Positions 13,415-24,179 are shown, counted from the stretch's first letter. The stretch: DNA of 64,000 nucleotides from Urechis unicinctus (GCA_034190875.2 CM067349.1:25621142-25685141), one strand, 5' to 3'. A program made the numbers and translations. The notes: generated from the sequence alone by a model not told the origin.

Positions 13415-13900
13415 GGCCCTAGACTTGTACAACGGGTTTTGTTGGGCCTCGTATGTTTTTCAGCTGCAATCTGTACGACGGGTTTTTTTTATGGGCTTTG
13501 CTTTGTTCGACGGGGTATGTTTTTCACTACCATCTGTACAGCGGGTTTAATATATATTTTGTTTCAGTATGTCGAGATTTTCTCCCGGGATTTCCCACCG
13601 ATCGTTGACAATGCAAATGCAGTGAATGGTCTGTGTGTGACGCGCCGAGAATCACACGTTCGACCGTGCAAGCGCGCGAAGTTGTTACTGCAGGTAATCA
13701 GAAATCAGCTGATCAGATTTTGAGATTTTTCCGACACTTTTATCCTGCCTACGACGAGTTACACATTTGCATAATAACGACGGGCTACGCTTTATTGCCA
13801 TTTTCACCTTGTACGACGGGTTATACATTCGCATAATACCTTGTACGACGGGGTATGCTTTTGGCCATTTTCAGACGGGTACGAGTTTTCTGGGTCCCGC
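13415..13900 (+). repeat. dispersed repeat with tandem TGTACGACGGG units, copy 1
   Basis: Contains repeated units of roughly 35-45 bases around the core TGTACGACGGGTTTTT / TGTACGACGGGGTATG, then a non-tandem block (13567-13635, starting CAGTATGTCGAGATTTT) that recurs at 40190-40260 on the opposite strand. More diverged units follow at about 13745-13880. The arrangement, a dispersed element with an internal minisatellite, resembles the non-autonomous Helentron-type or 'pearl' elements described in bivalves, but no terminal hairpin or terminus was identified, so the family is unassigned. Confidence 0.6.
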
Positions 13901-13956
13901 GTTACACCCCTATCCGGGGGGATAAGGCCAAGTGTCCCCCCCCCCGGATATATATA

Positions 13957-14032
13957 TAAACATGTGTGTGTGTGTTAGGGGAGGGTGGGGGTGCGTGTGT
14001 CTGTGCTCGTGTGTGTGTGTTTGTGTTTTACA
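13957..14032 (+). repeat. GT-rich microsatellite
   Basis: Imperfect (GT)n interrupted by a G-rich block (GGGGAGGGTGGGGGTG). Simple sequence only. Confidence 0.8.
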
Positions 14033-14125
14033 TCGACATAATAAAATAGCAGATGAGCAGATCGTTACAGCATCTAACTTTATAATCAAAGTATCGTTTA
14101 GTAACTCAAATATTTTATCAATGTG

Positions 14126-14595
14126 AAGCTGGTCTAAAATGCAGCTGCCAGAGTGGTGATGTGCACCAGGCAATTTGATCATATCACCGCCATACTCCAG
14201 ACCCTCCACTGGCTCCCCGCGCGCGTGAGGAGTGTGCATGAGGTGCGCCTGGTGGTGTCCAAGGTCATACACAATCTTGGTGCACCGAGGTACCTCGCAA
14301 CCCTCCTCAACCCGCATGCCCCAGTGCGAGCACTCCGTTCCGCAAGCGCCACAGCACTCTCGACAGTCCGCCGGGAGAGAAGGGCTTTTGTCGACAGATC
14401 TTTCAGGACAGCTGCGCCGCGGCTGTGGAACAATCTTGATGACAGCCTTCGCCAAACTTAATCCATCGAGGCTTTCAAGAAAGCTCTAGAAACACACTTA
14501 TTCCCGCATGAACATGCATGAACTCTCAAGCGCAAAGAAATGCATAGGGTATTGCGCTCCCAAAATGAATGACATTATTATTATTATTAATGTGA
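14126..14595 (+). mobile_element. 5'-truncated L2/CR1-like LINE, ORF2 C-terminus and 3' tail
   Basis: The + frame from about 14135 reads NAAARVVMCTRQFDHIT, then LQTLHWLPAR, RALRSASATALS, DRSFRTAAPRLWNNLDDSLR, and after a stop at 14460 (TAA) FKKALETHLF. This series (NAAAR, LHWLP, RSF..AAP.LWN.L, FKK.LKTHLF) is the typical end of reverse-transcriptase ORF2 in L2/CR1-type non-LTR retrotransposons. It is followed by a GCGCTCC-type 3' UTR and an (ATT)n tail at 14574-14590, as in L2-like elements. The in-frame stop and lack of upstream RT domains make it a dead fragment. Confidence 0.85.
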
Positions 14596-14807
14596 GACAT
14601 TGTCACGTATTCATACGGGTTCTCCTTAACAAAGCAAATATCATGTCAACATGCAAAGAGTGACAAAAATAGTATATTTTGCTGACATTTGCTATTACGT
14701 CATTTAGAACCCCCTCAACATCCTTGACAATGATAACAATCTCGATACCTTAAACCGGATATACAACAAGCCGTAAATAAATTCTTCATGAAACAAGAGC
14801 CAAGTGT

Positions 14808-15041
14808 TCAGATTTCACCATCCGCCAGTACATGACCTAACAAGTCCCAATCGACCAATCTGTCCCATATCTTCTCCCTGTAGTACTTCTCATGGTCAAT
14901 CTCGTCGACGTCGTCCTGTACGGTGTTGAGGTAGTTCTCGCCACGCGTATGTTGGTTAGACGGTCGATCATCGTATGGGTCGAGTTCGACGTAGACTGAG
15001 GGGGCTGGGTGACCAACCAACCTGTCCACGTCATCCTCAGA
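14808..15041 (-). CDS. probable terminal exon of an unidentified acidic protein
   Basis: An open minus frame starts after a plausible acceptor (TTGTCATCAG, AG at 15043-15042, phase 0) and runs 77 codons to a TGA at 14810-14808. It is strongly acidic and tyrosine-containing (SVYVELDPYDD; DDVDEIDHEKYYREKIW; ends VLADGEI) with codon use that looks coding. A second minus frame immediately upstream (about 15320-15062, ESDVSDDAENSVQE... NPDKNMGIL) is shifted relative to it, so either an intron or a frameshift separates them. I do not recognise the protein; a receptor cytoplasmic tail is one guess. Confidence 0.35.
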   Translation of the reverse strand, partial: SEDDVDRLVGHPAPSVYVELDPYDDRPSNQHTRGENYLNTVQDDVDEIDHEKYYREKIWDRLVDWDLLGHVLADGEI

Positions 15042-15059
15042 CTGATGACAAGTTGTGGA

Positions 15060-15320
15060 TGTCAAAGAATGCCCATGTTTTTATCAGGATTTGGGTAACG
15101 TCGAGGTCCAATGGAAGTGGGGCTTTCTCGCATTGCAATACTGTTCGTGCGACGTCGAATACAGTCGGACGTCATTTCAACTGTAGTCAATTCTTTGTCT
15201 AAACGAGTTCCATCTGTTCCAGTGTCTCCGACAATCCAGACGTGTGTTTCAAGGATCACTTCTTGGACTGAGTTTTCAGCGTCATCGGAGACGTCGCTTT
15301 CGATAATTCCAACTTAGGTT
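15060..15320 (-). CDS. possible upstream exon or frameshifted part of the same gene
   Basis: The minus frame opens just after a stop/acceptor-like ACCTAAG near 15316 and reads GIIESDVSDDAENSVQE, VGDTGTDGTRLDKELTTVEM and PRRYPNPDKNMGIL before a TGA at 15064-15062. It is acidic at the start like the following frame, which suggests a single gene, but no clean donor joins them. Low confidence; it could be a decayed copy. Confidence 0.2.
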
Positions 15321-16613
15321 GTCCCAAGTTGATAAGTAACATTCATTCCATATCGCATACAGCTGTTACCGCCCCCCCCCCACCACCCCACCCCCTAACG
15401 TCGTGACAACCCCACCGACCTAAGTCTACTGTGACAGGCCTGCTTGACACTGGTCAGCAGCTGACCATCCCAAGTCAACACCAAGCCTTTATCGATGACC
15501 TCCGGTGTACTTGTCTTCAGCGTGTACTCGTAGCGCAGGCCCGTAACCAAGGGGGTATCGGGGCTATCGGACGATACCCCCCACTCAGCCTCAGGAGTTC
15601 CGCTCATATACCAAATATATACTTCTTTCATGATCAGAATGGCAGTCTATGCTAGAAGTTCCGCTAAACTCAATTCAGATACCCCCCACATTAATTCCTG
15701 GTTACGGGCCTGTAACGGTACTCGGTCGTGTACTCAGTCCGATCAAAGATGGCGTCCTCCTCCAAACAGCGCCTCTCCTGGCACGTGGACCCATGAACAT
15801 TAATGGTGTGCCTCCGTATGTTGCAGACCGCCTTCTCCTACCCCCAACACCCCCATCAGTCTGCACGTCGGAGAACGTAGACGCTGATGTAACCCTGGCA
15901 CGACGCCAAGGGGGACGAGCAGATATTGCCAGCGAAGGGTTTAGTTCCGCCGGTTATTAACACATGCTCAGGTTGTCGCGCTGGCTAATGGGTGAATTAA
16001 AAACACACAATACACACTACATGGGTCACAGAGGTTATTGTACGTCTAAGAGAGGTTAAAAAGGGGGAGACAGGAATTGGTTACCTACCCTGTGACTCGC
16101 CAATAACCTTGCTGTGGTTGACGTTTCTAATTCTGTGGCTAGGTTGGTGGGTGGATGGTTGAGCGTACCTTACGTATGGGTATAAATATGCCTGTATGGT
16201 GGCTATATTTCACAGTGGATATTATATGCAATTGAGAACACGAAATACGCAGGCATCACATGATGTGAGTAGTCTAAATTGGGTACCATTTACAACCCTG
16301 GTTTCTAAGGCAACATACACGTGTCCGTCAAGCGATAAGGCAACAGCCGCTCGTATCTCCACGATAAGTTTACCTCCGTTGTCCTAGGCGACGTATTAGT
16401 ATTCTATTTACAAACACTCAGTCGGCGCTAGAAGATTCTGCATGATTTGAGCGCTTGGTTTATAAGTGGTCCACTTGAACTGATGACCTGTGGCTTTGGT
16501 GATAGTATTTAAGGCAGGTGGTGCAAATATATCAACTTGACCAAATCTCTCACCCCATTGAATTTGGCTTAATGCCACAAGCCTTCAATGCCCTTCTAAC
16601 AGACCAACCCCAC

Positions 16614-16617
<4 letters not shown>

Positions 16618-16667
<50 letters not shown>

Positions 16668-16668
16668 T
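16618..16668 (+). repeat. (CAT)n microsatellite
   Basis: About 17 uninterrupted ATC/CAT trinucleotides. Confidence 0.95.
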
Positions 16669-16739
16669 AATCGCAACTTTCGATAACCAGCATTGGTAGT
16701 TGTAAACTGGTGAATCTTCCACACACAGGTCATGAGTTC

Positions 16740-16864
16740 AATCCCTTAATATGAATCCAATGACCATTCATATACCTAAATGAACTTACCTGTCCGACTT
16801 TAAATCCCTTAATATGAATCCAATGACCATTCATATACCTAAATGAACTTACCTGTCCGACTTT
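16740..16864 (+). repeat. 62-base perfect tandem duplication, possible SINE tail
   Basis: The block beginning AATCCCTTAATATGAATCC is repeated once immediately downstream. Just before it, GGTCATGAGTTCAATCC resembles a tRNA-type B box (GGTTCRANTCC), so the duplication may sit at the end of a degraded tRNA-derived SINE. Confidence 0.6.
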
Positions 16865-18520
16865 ATAAGTGACATGTGATTTGTCGTGGCCCTTTCGTAT
16901 TCCTGGCCGTTGACCAAAATCGATCCATTTCTATGATTAGGTGTTAAAAGCACCCATGCATTCGTACACCTTTACACAGAGAGAGCCTCCCCATCCTCAG
17001 CTCGCGGTGGGGTATGGGGGGGGGGTGGTAGTGGGGGGAGGGGGAGGAGGATGACTGTGCTAAGCGGTCGCTCTCAACCATTCTCCTCCATCAGCGCGGC
17101 GATATCACCTCGTTGTTGAAAGTGACATGAACCCCCAGTATTACATGACATTTTACCACCATCATCTCTCTCATCATAGTTGTCGTTGTTATCATTATCT
17201 CTACAAATCACACCACACGCAGCGATTTTAAAATTGGAGCAACTCCAGTTTAGACTCGAAACCCTTTTAGATTACCGGCATTATGTATGGCCCACGCCGT
17301 AGCAATCAATACCCCGACGTTCACCTGCGTCTCACCTGCCATTGTTCCGGTTCATTGCCAGACAATGAGCTAATTCGCCCTGCAATGCTAGCGTAACTGG
17401 CAACCAACGCGAACCCTCAGCGCGCCACACAACGAGAAAGGAAGAATTTTGAACCTGATTACCCTACATGTGTTCTATATAGGAAGAGTTATCCATCAAC
17501 CCAGGGAGGGCGCATTATCGCTGCCAAGCAGAATCATCCCTAACTCCCCGCGTCTAGTCAAGAACCACCAGCCCCTGACCACGTGACACATGCGTGCTTC
17601 TGATATTGACTATCTGGGACGAACAGCGTGACGAAACCCTTCATGAGACTGTTGAACGTGTGTTGTTCAGAGTATAAATGGCAAGGATGACTTCGGCGTT
17701 TTGCCGGGTGGCGAAAGTGAAGGTATTATGGTTCCGCATTCCTCCGTCCTCCAAACACTCTCCCTCAGAATAAAGAGGGTGCCAATACATTAGTGTCAGT
17801 CACAGCCAAATAAGAACATAGAGAACACTGATGCCACGCCCATTCAATGAGGCCTGTTTTTGAGGCCCGGTATATTTCTGTATGTGCCCACGTTTCCGTG
17901 AGCTTTGCGGGCGTCTGTGTAAGGGTGCCTGGGAGCAACTTTACGTGCTCTGATGACTTAGATGCTGGTGGTGTAACAGTGAGCGCCTGAAGGCTTCTTG
18001 TGTATTTGTTTAGGGTTTCCGATTAAAAGCTTTATTATCGAGCAAAACAATATCGAGGTACCGACAATAAGTGACCTCTAAACAAGTGAAATACATACAA
18101 CATTATCAAACAAACTTTTATAAATGCATTCGTAATCATTGCATTGAAGTAAAATAAGCACCGATTAACAGAGCATTAAGCTGAAACGACAAATCACGTT
18201 TGATGTCACTTGTATAAATAAAAGTCCAGAGGCAGGCAAATCAAATATTTTTTTTCTAATGCAACACGTACGAAGCAGCAAAGCCGTGGTTGTGTATAAG
18301 GCCTGATGTCGAACATGAATGACATCATCAAAGCCATACCATACAAGCAGAATAGACAAAGCAGACGAAACAGGACTCAAATGGGTAAATGTAGTACAAT
18401 ATGGCGATAAAACTATAATGTTAACTATTTTCATTTACTCCGAAGCACTTACTTTCCACTACGTAGACAATGCGTAAGTCGTCAAAATCTAGTCCACGAT
18501 ACCGTAACCTGGTATATAGA

Positions 18521-19198
18521 CTATTGGTGATTGTTTGCGTCCACAGCGACGTCCGAGCAGGCACGAAACCGGAAGTGGACCGGCAATATGGGCCAGGTGT
18601 CTCGGATGACTTCCGCAGACATGAATTTCAGTCTATCTGAGGCGGATTCGAGTGAATCTTGAAAGATTGCGAAACATGGCATCGGTTGGTCGTCAGTGAA
18701 GTTCGCGTCGGATGATGACGACGTCGACGACGAAACAGAGGACGTTACAGACGAGCTGGAATAAAAGTGAAGACTTGTCTCTGTCTGAGTCCCCCGATCG
18801 CATGCATCTTGTCCGGTTCCGTGACAGCGTCGACATAGCGGAGGGGAACGGTGCACGTCAGGAGTCACGCTGATAGCGTCCTCGTGACATTCACGTCCAA
18901 TGAACGTCACATACCTCATCGCTTCTCGAGACCTCCGGAGACGTGCTCCGACATTACGGATCAGCGATACCATCCAGGCAGCGGCTACAACGAAGCAGTG
19001 GACGACTCTCCAACCACGCTTCACAGAGATCAGAAGAAAGATGGCCGCGTAGGCGATAATCACACCTACCGACTGGATGAGGAACACTTTATACAGCGAG
19101 TCTTCATGGCGACAATCAACCTCTGAAGCGGGCGACGACATTAACACGTGTACCGAAAACTGGCGGGGTTCGTCTTTTTCCCGCCATGGGTCAGACAT
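18521..19198 (-). CDS. single-exon two-TM protein, unknown function
   Basis: A 225-aa frame from ATG at 19198 (context GCGCCATGT) to a stop at 18521-18523. An ATG at 19240 is also in frame, but lies close to the expected transcription start set by a TATATAAG box at 19262-19255, so 19198 is preferred. Residues about 38-58 (VFLIQSVGVIIAYAAIFLLI) and 63-81 (WRVVHCFVVAAAWMVSLI) are hydrophobic and separated by only a KRG turn: a re-entrant or helical-hairpin topology. After a basic patch (RLRRSREAMR) come cysteines C122/C125/C133 (CRRCHGTGQDAC), a serine-rich run (146-163) and an acidic tail. I recognise no family. Length, composition and promoter favour a real gene. Confidence 0.5.
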   Translation of the reverse strand: MSDPWREKDEPRQFSVHVLMSSPASEVDCRHEDSLYKVFLIQSVGVIIAYAAIFLLISVKRGWRVVHCFVVAAAWMVSLIRNVGARLRRSREAMRYVTFIGRECHEDAISVTPDVHRSPPLCRRCHGTGQDACDRGTQTETSLHFYSSSSVTSSVSSSTSSSSDANFTDDQPMPCFAIFQDSLESASDRLKFMSAEVIRDTWPILPVHFRFRACSDVAVDANNHQ

Positions 19199-19254
19199 GG
19201 CGCGGGCGTTAAAATGGTAGACAACCCACGGGTAGAGCATGCCGAAACAGCCCT

Positions 19255-19262
19255 CTTATATA
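19255..19262 (-). promoter_or_regulatory. TATA box of the two-TM gene
   Basis: TATATAAG on the minus strand, about 57 bases upstream of the preferred ATG, a normal distance for a TATA promoter with a short leader. Confidence 0.4.
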
Positions 19263-19299
19263 CCCTATGTTATGTGCTTTGGATGCCTGCCAGCTACCC

Positions 19300-21284
19300 A
19301 CATTGGGCAAACTTGCGTTCCAATAGTTCAACCATTGCGGGTCTTCTTTAATGTCTTCCGAAGATAGGTAGTTTCAGGTTGCGTTGGATAAAAGCCAAGT
19401 GCAGTTGGGGAATTCCCAGCATTAACCATGTATGGTTAAACCTAGCCCCACCAGCCGCCCATGCAGTTACTACGAAGGGCGGGTAAACCGCGCGGATCCT
19501 GGTCACGACGCGTCGTCTGAAGCAGAGCGCATACCACACTAGCGCGTCTGGTGTATTGCGCATGCGTACTACGGTTAATTTATCTATCCTACATTGAAGG
19601 AGCTTGCGCTCGGTTCCCGATGTCGGATGCCGAGCATTGAGCGGCAAGATCTATTCTCCAAGCGCTCAGAAGGCTGACATCGAGAACCATGACCCTGTGA
19701 TCACAGGTCTCTGTCGGCAAGCTTACATTGATTACGAATGTTTGAATCCTTTAGTCGAAAACGTGTGAGAATCCCGCCCGACGAACAGTTAAGTTGCACG
19801 TCGGCTAGAATAGCGTTTTAACTCGAATAATGTACCCTTTTGAGCAGCAAATGTCGGGGCGGTTTGTTTTGTTGGGTACTAACCCCTGTGTGAGGACCTA
19901 CTGCTGCAATGGGCCCCTGTCGCGCATCAACAATGGTGGTTGTCGCGACAGAGGTACACTGGAGGCGACATTGATCTGTATGGACGATAAAGAACACTTG
20001 TCAGTGTTAGTGTCAGCTGTTGCAGCTGTCACAGCTGCAACGCTTAAAGCCAGGAAAGCTGAAGCATCTTGAAGACGCCGCTCTATGTATGACATGAGTA
20101 AGTAATCGCATGGTCACGTGACTGATTCAGCATAAGGATGTACACCACAGATATAACGTACACTACGACCCACAGAATATGAATGTGAAACTTCAAATCA
20201 AGTGGATAACAGAGTGCCTTTATTGAGCGATAATGCGGATAAAAACCCCGACGTAATATGGTAACTGGTAATACATATGTATATATATTTAAACGGATAC
20301 ACAATTCCCAAAAAGCCAACAAAGTTGGTATATGAGTTTGGGCACTGATCCTAGCGCGCTGACAAAATGAGGCTTTTGGTGTGTGATGACGTAACGTCCT
20401 TCCTCTACCTCACGGCAGATTTGCTGTTCAACGGAGGCGCGGTTGGTGTTGTCAGTAGCCGAATTGTAGTTACTTATTATTTCTATTGAGTCTGTGGGGA
20501 TTACGTTATTGACGATGTCTGATCCATTTTTGTCGACATGCAGGAGGAAGTCGCGGTCTGGGTTATGGTTACAGGTAGTTTCGTACAAAGGTTATTTCGC
20601 ACACACTACTTACGGTTGTTTCGTACATCCACAACGGTTTTTTTTTCACACATTCTTCATTGATTTAAGGGGTCATTTCATAATACGAACGAGGATCGGA
20701 AGACAAACCGTAATTTTGCAAGATGGTAAATCCAGTTCAGGACAAATCTGATGCCTTTAATCAGTCCGGTATGCTGCAGTGAGCTTGTCACTACAATGAC
20801 AGATATGGTCGATTTCTGTGCGATCGTTGGCTGTGACTACAGGGGTAACCGAGATACAGAGAAATCAATGTAAAAGATATGCCAATATAATCGCTTATGT
20901 TATCATATAGTGCTCAACTTCTTCACAACTCATCATGTGTAACGTTGCTGTAATCTTGTACAGGTTACTCTTGCTTGTAATATATTCTAGAACTGATGTC
21001 AAAAGCGACAAGCTGGTATTGTGATGGGACTTACAGTGAGTCTTGAGAGGCCCATTTATTGTGGAGTGTCCATGCTTTTGTTAAGTCAGGCGAGTTTTAA
21101 CACAGGTCGCATTGGCCTTTTGCCTCGTGTCAGGAAACCACAGGAAAGTATCAAAGGTATGAAGCGTGTTCTTCCTATTACCGCAAATGTAAGAAAAGTT
21201 GTTCCTTATAACGAAGCAACAGTCTGGCGGGCATTTGAACGTGTGCATACTGGAGCAAGTTTACGTGGGTGGTCACGAATATTA

Positions 21285-21285
<1 letters not shown>
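19300..21285. other. intergenic, nothing recognised
   Basis: Only short unsupported frames. Near 20575-20640 there are degenerate TTTCGTACA repeats in inverse orientation to the array at 22320-22412. Confidence 0.35.

Positions 21286-21290
<5 letters not shown>

Positions 21291-21376
<86 letters not shown>
21291..21376 (+). repeat. (GT)n microsatellite
   Basis: 43 perfect GT dinucleotides. Confidence 0.98.
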
Positions 21377-21380
<4 letters not shown>

Positions 21381-21835
21381 AAAGAATGACAGATAGAGAC
21401 TGTATAGTTGAGTATATATACGTAACTCATTATTTTGCTTTCTGCATAACATTACTAACGATGTGCGTTTGGGATCGTTAGATTTTTGTGCAGCTCAAAT
21501 TACTGTACTATGAATGTTGTATTCAATAAATACATTATTTTAACTGGAATCAATTAAATTTTATACGCTGAACCCAAAGGAGAGATCTGATAGGTTTGTT
21601 TTAATAAATAGCCTACTTCATAATCACTATAGCGAGTTAACGACGAGTTATGAAAGGGCTGGTTTTAATGAGCCTCATATCATTGCACTATGAATTTTTA
21701 ATGCTGTATTTTATAAGTCATTAATTGAATTTTATTTTAGTCTTCACACTAATTGCATGGCCGAATTGACTTGTGGTCGACTTAACTTCTGGCCGAGTTG
21801 TCCCATGGCTGGTCCTAGCCCCGATCGAATGGGTA

Positions 21836-21837
<2 letters not shown>

Positions 21838-21900
<63 letters not shown>

Positions 21901-22012
21901 TATATATATATATATATATATAGAGATATATATAGATATAGAGATATAGATAGATATATAGAGATATAGAGATCTATATATATCTCTCTCTATAGATATA
22001 TATATATATATA

Positions 22013-22057
<45 letters not shown>

Positions 22058-22088
22058 ATCTATATCTATATATCTATATATATATATA

Positions 22089-22127
<39 letters not shown>

Positions 22128-22132
22128 ATACT
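21838..22132. repeat. (AT)n satellite with GATA/GAGA interruptions, palindromic
   Basis: Mostly AT dinucleotides with AGAGAG and ATCTCT interruptions arranged so that the tract is largely its own reverse complement around about 21975. The flanks at 21795-21822 and 22155-22190 are imperfect inverted repeats (CCATGGCTGGTCCTAGCCC against GGGCTAGGCTGCTCCATGG). Confidence 0.9.
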
Positions 22133-22319
22133 CGGACGCCTTATAGGACGCCTTGTAGGGCTAGGCTGCTCCATGGCTGAGTTGTCCTTCCTCGCCAGGT
22201 AAGACGTAAAATCTGGATAAATCATCATAAATGCATACAAATGACCTATGACACTGTTATTACGACGTAATAATTCGTAAAAGATAACAATAACAAGAAT
22301 ATCTCAGACACCTCATATT

Positions 22320-22412
22320 AAGTGTACAAAACGAATCCTGGTTGCATGTACGAAACAACCATCTGTGTACGAAACGACCTGTGTACGAAACGCCTGTGTA
22401 CGAAACAACCGC
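22320..22412 (+). repeat. short tandem array of TGTACGAAAC units
   Basis: Five to six irregular 16-22 base units built on TGTACGAAACAACC / TGTACGAAACG. Related sequence in inverse orientation lies at 20575-20640. Confidence 0.7.
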
Positions 22413-22645
22413 ACACCTCATGTCTTAGCTCATGATCCCAACTCTCTAAGTTCAGGGATTGGACGGTTTGTGGTGGTAGAGGCAGGGTAGGGAACTCAAG
22501 ATGTTTGCGTGTTCGCATCGAGGATGAGCAGCACTTGCTGCAGATGTGCCTAAACCGGCATTGGGTGTCTCAGTGATATTTCCCAGCGTTGAAGAAGTGT
22601 GTCACGGAGAGCGTGTGTACGTTGTGCACGGTCGTCCTCGCGGGG

Positions 22646-23299
22646 CTACTTGGGGCGGGCATCTATGTTGAGCTGTACCAGGTACACGTTATCAGCTCCC
22701 CAGTTGGACTGGGTCTGAGTCTGCCACTTCCTGTATTCGCGATCGTAGGTGATCACTGGCGACCATGTGTATTTGATGTTGAGGTCGCTAACCTTAGGTA
22801 CAGGCACTCCCCATGGCAGACATGTTTGACGCTTTGCTAACATAACATTCCTAACCTGCGCAAGTGCTTTGCGCAAGTGCTTTGCTAGTCGGGCCGTGAT
22901 GACATAATGCTCACCTGCTTGAGTCTGACGTGGGGTAGCAGCGGGAGAGCGGTGAGGCTGTTGAGGCGAGCCTATGCCCATTTGAAGGAGAGCTGCGACA
23001 GCAGAAGCAGCCTTGTTACCTTGAGGTGGTGCCGTGGTCGAGTCCCTGTTGGGATGTCCATGAGCAAGCAACCCTGACGGGAGGAGTTGAGGATCAAGCG
23101 TGGCCTCTTCTACTGCAGCTTCCAGAAGTCGGCGCTGGCCCAAAGGCTGTATGTCCATGGAGGTTTTTGTCCTCCTGTCGAAGTACTTTGGCTGCCCGGA
23201 GACTGTCGAACCCATAGTGAACGAGAAGGTTGGATGGGTTAAGACCGCACTTTTACGAAAGGGGGTCCGTAAATCGCACTCGGATTCTTCAGAAGGCAT
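22646..23299 (-). CDS. single-exon 217-aa protein, unknown function
   Basis: Minus-strand frame from ATG at 23299 to a stop at 22646. An upstream promoter supports it: GGGCGGG near 23418, TATATAT near 23402-23408 and a pyrimidine-rich initiator region. The protein is basic, with a central low-complexity Pro/Gln/Ala part (residues about 85-128, containing SPQQPHRSPAATPRQ), a short amphipathic helix (ARLAKHLRKALAQVR, 137-150) and an aromatic C-terminal part (IKYTWSPVITYDREYRKW, 175-192). No signal peptide or membrane segment. A 13-base direct duplication (22858-22883) lies inside the helix-coding part; 13 is not a multiple of three, so if it is recent it changed the frame. I recognise no family; a ciliary or cytoskeletal small protein is only a guess. 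Confidence 0.45.
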   Translation of the reverse strand: MPSEESECDLRTPFRKSAVLTHPTFSFTMGSTVSGQPKYFDRRTKTSMDIQPLGQRRLLEAAVEEATLDPQLLPSGLLAHGHPNRDSTTAPPQGNKAASAVAALLQMGIGSPQQPHRSPAATPRQTQAGEHYVITARLAKHLRKALAQVRNVMLAKRQTCLPWGVPVPKVSDLNIKYTWSPVITYDREYRKWQTQTQSNWGADNVYLVQLNIDARPK

Positions 23300-23394
23300 T
23301 GCAAAATAAAGTGGGAAAGAATTGACGTGCGCGCTGCTGTGGTCAATGGTCAAGACCGAACTGAAGAGAGAGAGAGCGGACTGGATATATTGTA

Positions 23395-23425
23395 CCTTAC
23401 GATATATACCGGCTCCCGCCCAATA
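23395..23425 (-). promoter_or_regulatory. candidate TATA/GC-box promoter of the 217-aa gene
   Basis: Reading the minus strand: ATTGGGCGGGAG, then GGTATATATCG, followed about 100 bases on by the ATG at 23299. An inverted CCAAT (ATTGG) overlaps the GC box. Confidence 0.35.
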
Positions 23426-23957
23426 GGGTCCACTACCCTACCACCAATAAAAACGGGCCCCCTGGGGAAGCATCTTTGATTGGACACCTCTCCACGGGGA
23501 GGGCCCGGCAGAAGCAGATAACTTCCGAGTTGCCTACCCCGCCCATTGACATGCAAACATAGATATCCTGTGATGAGAAGACTACAAGGACAAGACACAC
23601 CGCGCTCCCTTGATTGTTGTTTTACCGGCTGTACTCGTTTAAGCAACCTCCTTGACTCTAACCCGACACAGGTCCTAAATATGCGATTTAATTATAAATT
23701 TTAAAAACTCCATCGTATATGAACCGCTCTCGTCGGCCTCTCGGCCACATATGAGGACCTGATGAATACAGCATCAGCCCCCTGGCGACCCAAACGCATC
23801 GCTTGACGGTAGCTCAATATATACGTCGATCATTTAGTGTGAAGTTGTGCTTGATTATCGTGTAGGTGTGGGAGCCATCGCGATAAGTATGTTATCGCTA
23901 GGTGACATGGGTGATATAGGGGACACACCCGGAAGCTCCGCGTCCTCGTATTCTTCC

Positions 23958-24152
23958 TTCATATTACCCACGTGACCATGCGATAACTAACACATATTAC
24001 CCACGTGCCCATGCGATAACTAACACATATTACCCACGTGACCATGCGATAACTAACACATATTACCCACGTGACCATGCGACAACTAACACATATTACC
24101 CACGTGACCATGCGACAACTAACACATATTACCCACGTGACCATGCGATAAC
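23958..24152 (+). repeat. 33-bp minisatellite, one E-box (CACGTG) per unit
   Basis: Six units of exactly 33 bases (core TATTACCCACGTGACCATG). CACGTG falls at 23969, 24002, 24035, 24068, 24101 and 24134. Five of six read CACGTGACC; one reads CACGTGCCC. Units are nearly identical. CACGTG is bound by bHLH-zip factors (USF, MYC/MAX, MITF/TFE). The array lies between the minus gene at 23.3 kb and the plus gene at 25.8 kb. Confidence 0.95.
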
Positions 24153-24179
24153 GCGTAGGCTTCTGTAGATAATCTCTTA

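Larger units (their letters stand above)
15960..18520. other. intergenic with simple repeats
   Basis: No gene-like frame. It holds a (CAT)n run, a 62-base tandem duplication, and a G-rich run near 17015-17050 (each listed or noted separately). A TATA-like word (GAGTATAAATGG) lies near 17670 with no gene behind it. Confidence 0.4.

Noticed and set aside
15649..15960. 103-aa plus-strand frame
   Set aside because: No domain, promoter or splice context; surroundings look non-coding.
16725..16755. tRNA gene (B-box-like GAGTTCAATCC)
   Set aside because: No cloverleaf or A box at proper spacing; at most a SINE relic.
23958..24152. Regular 33-bp repeats as a CRISPR array
   Set aside because: Units are directly tandem with no unique spacers, and the genome is clearly animal.
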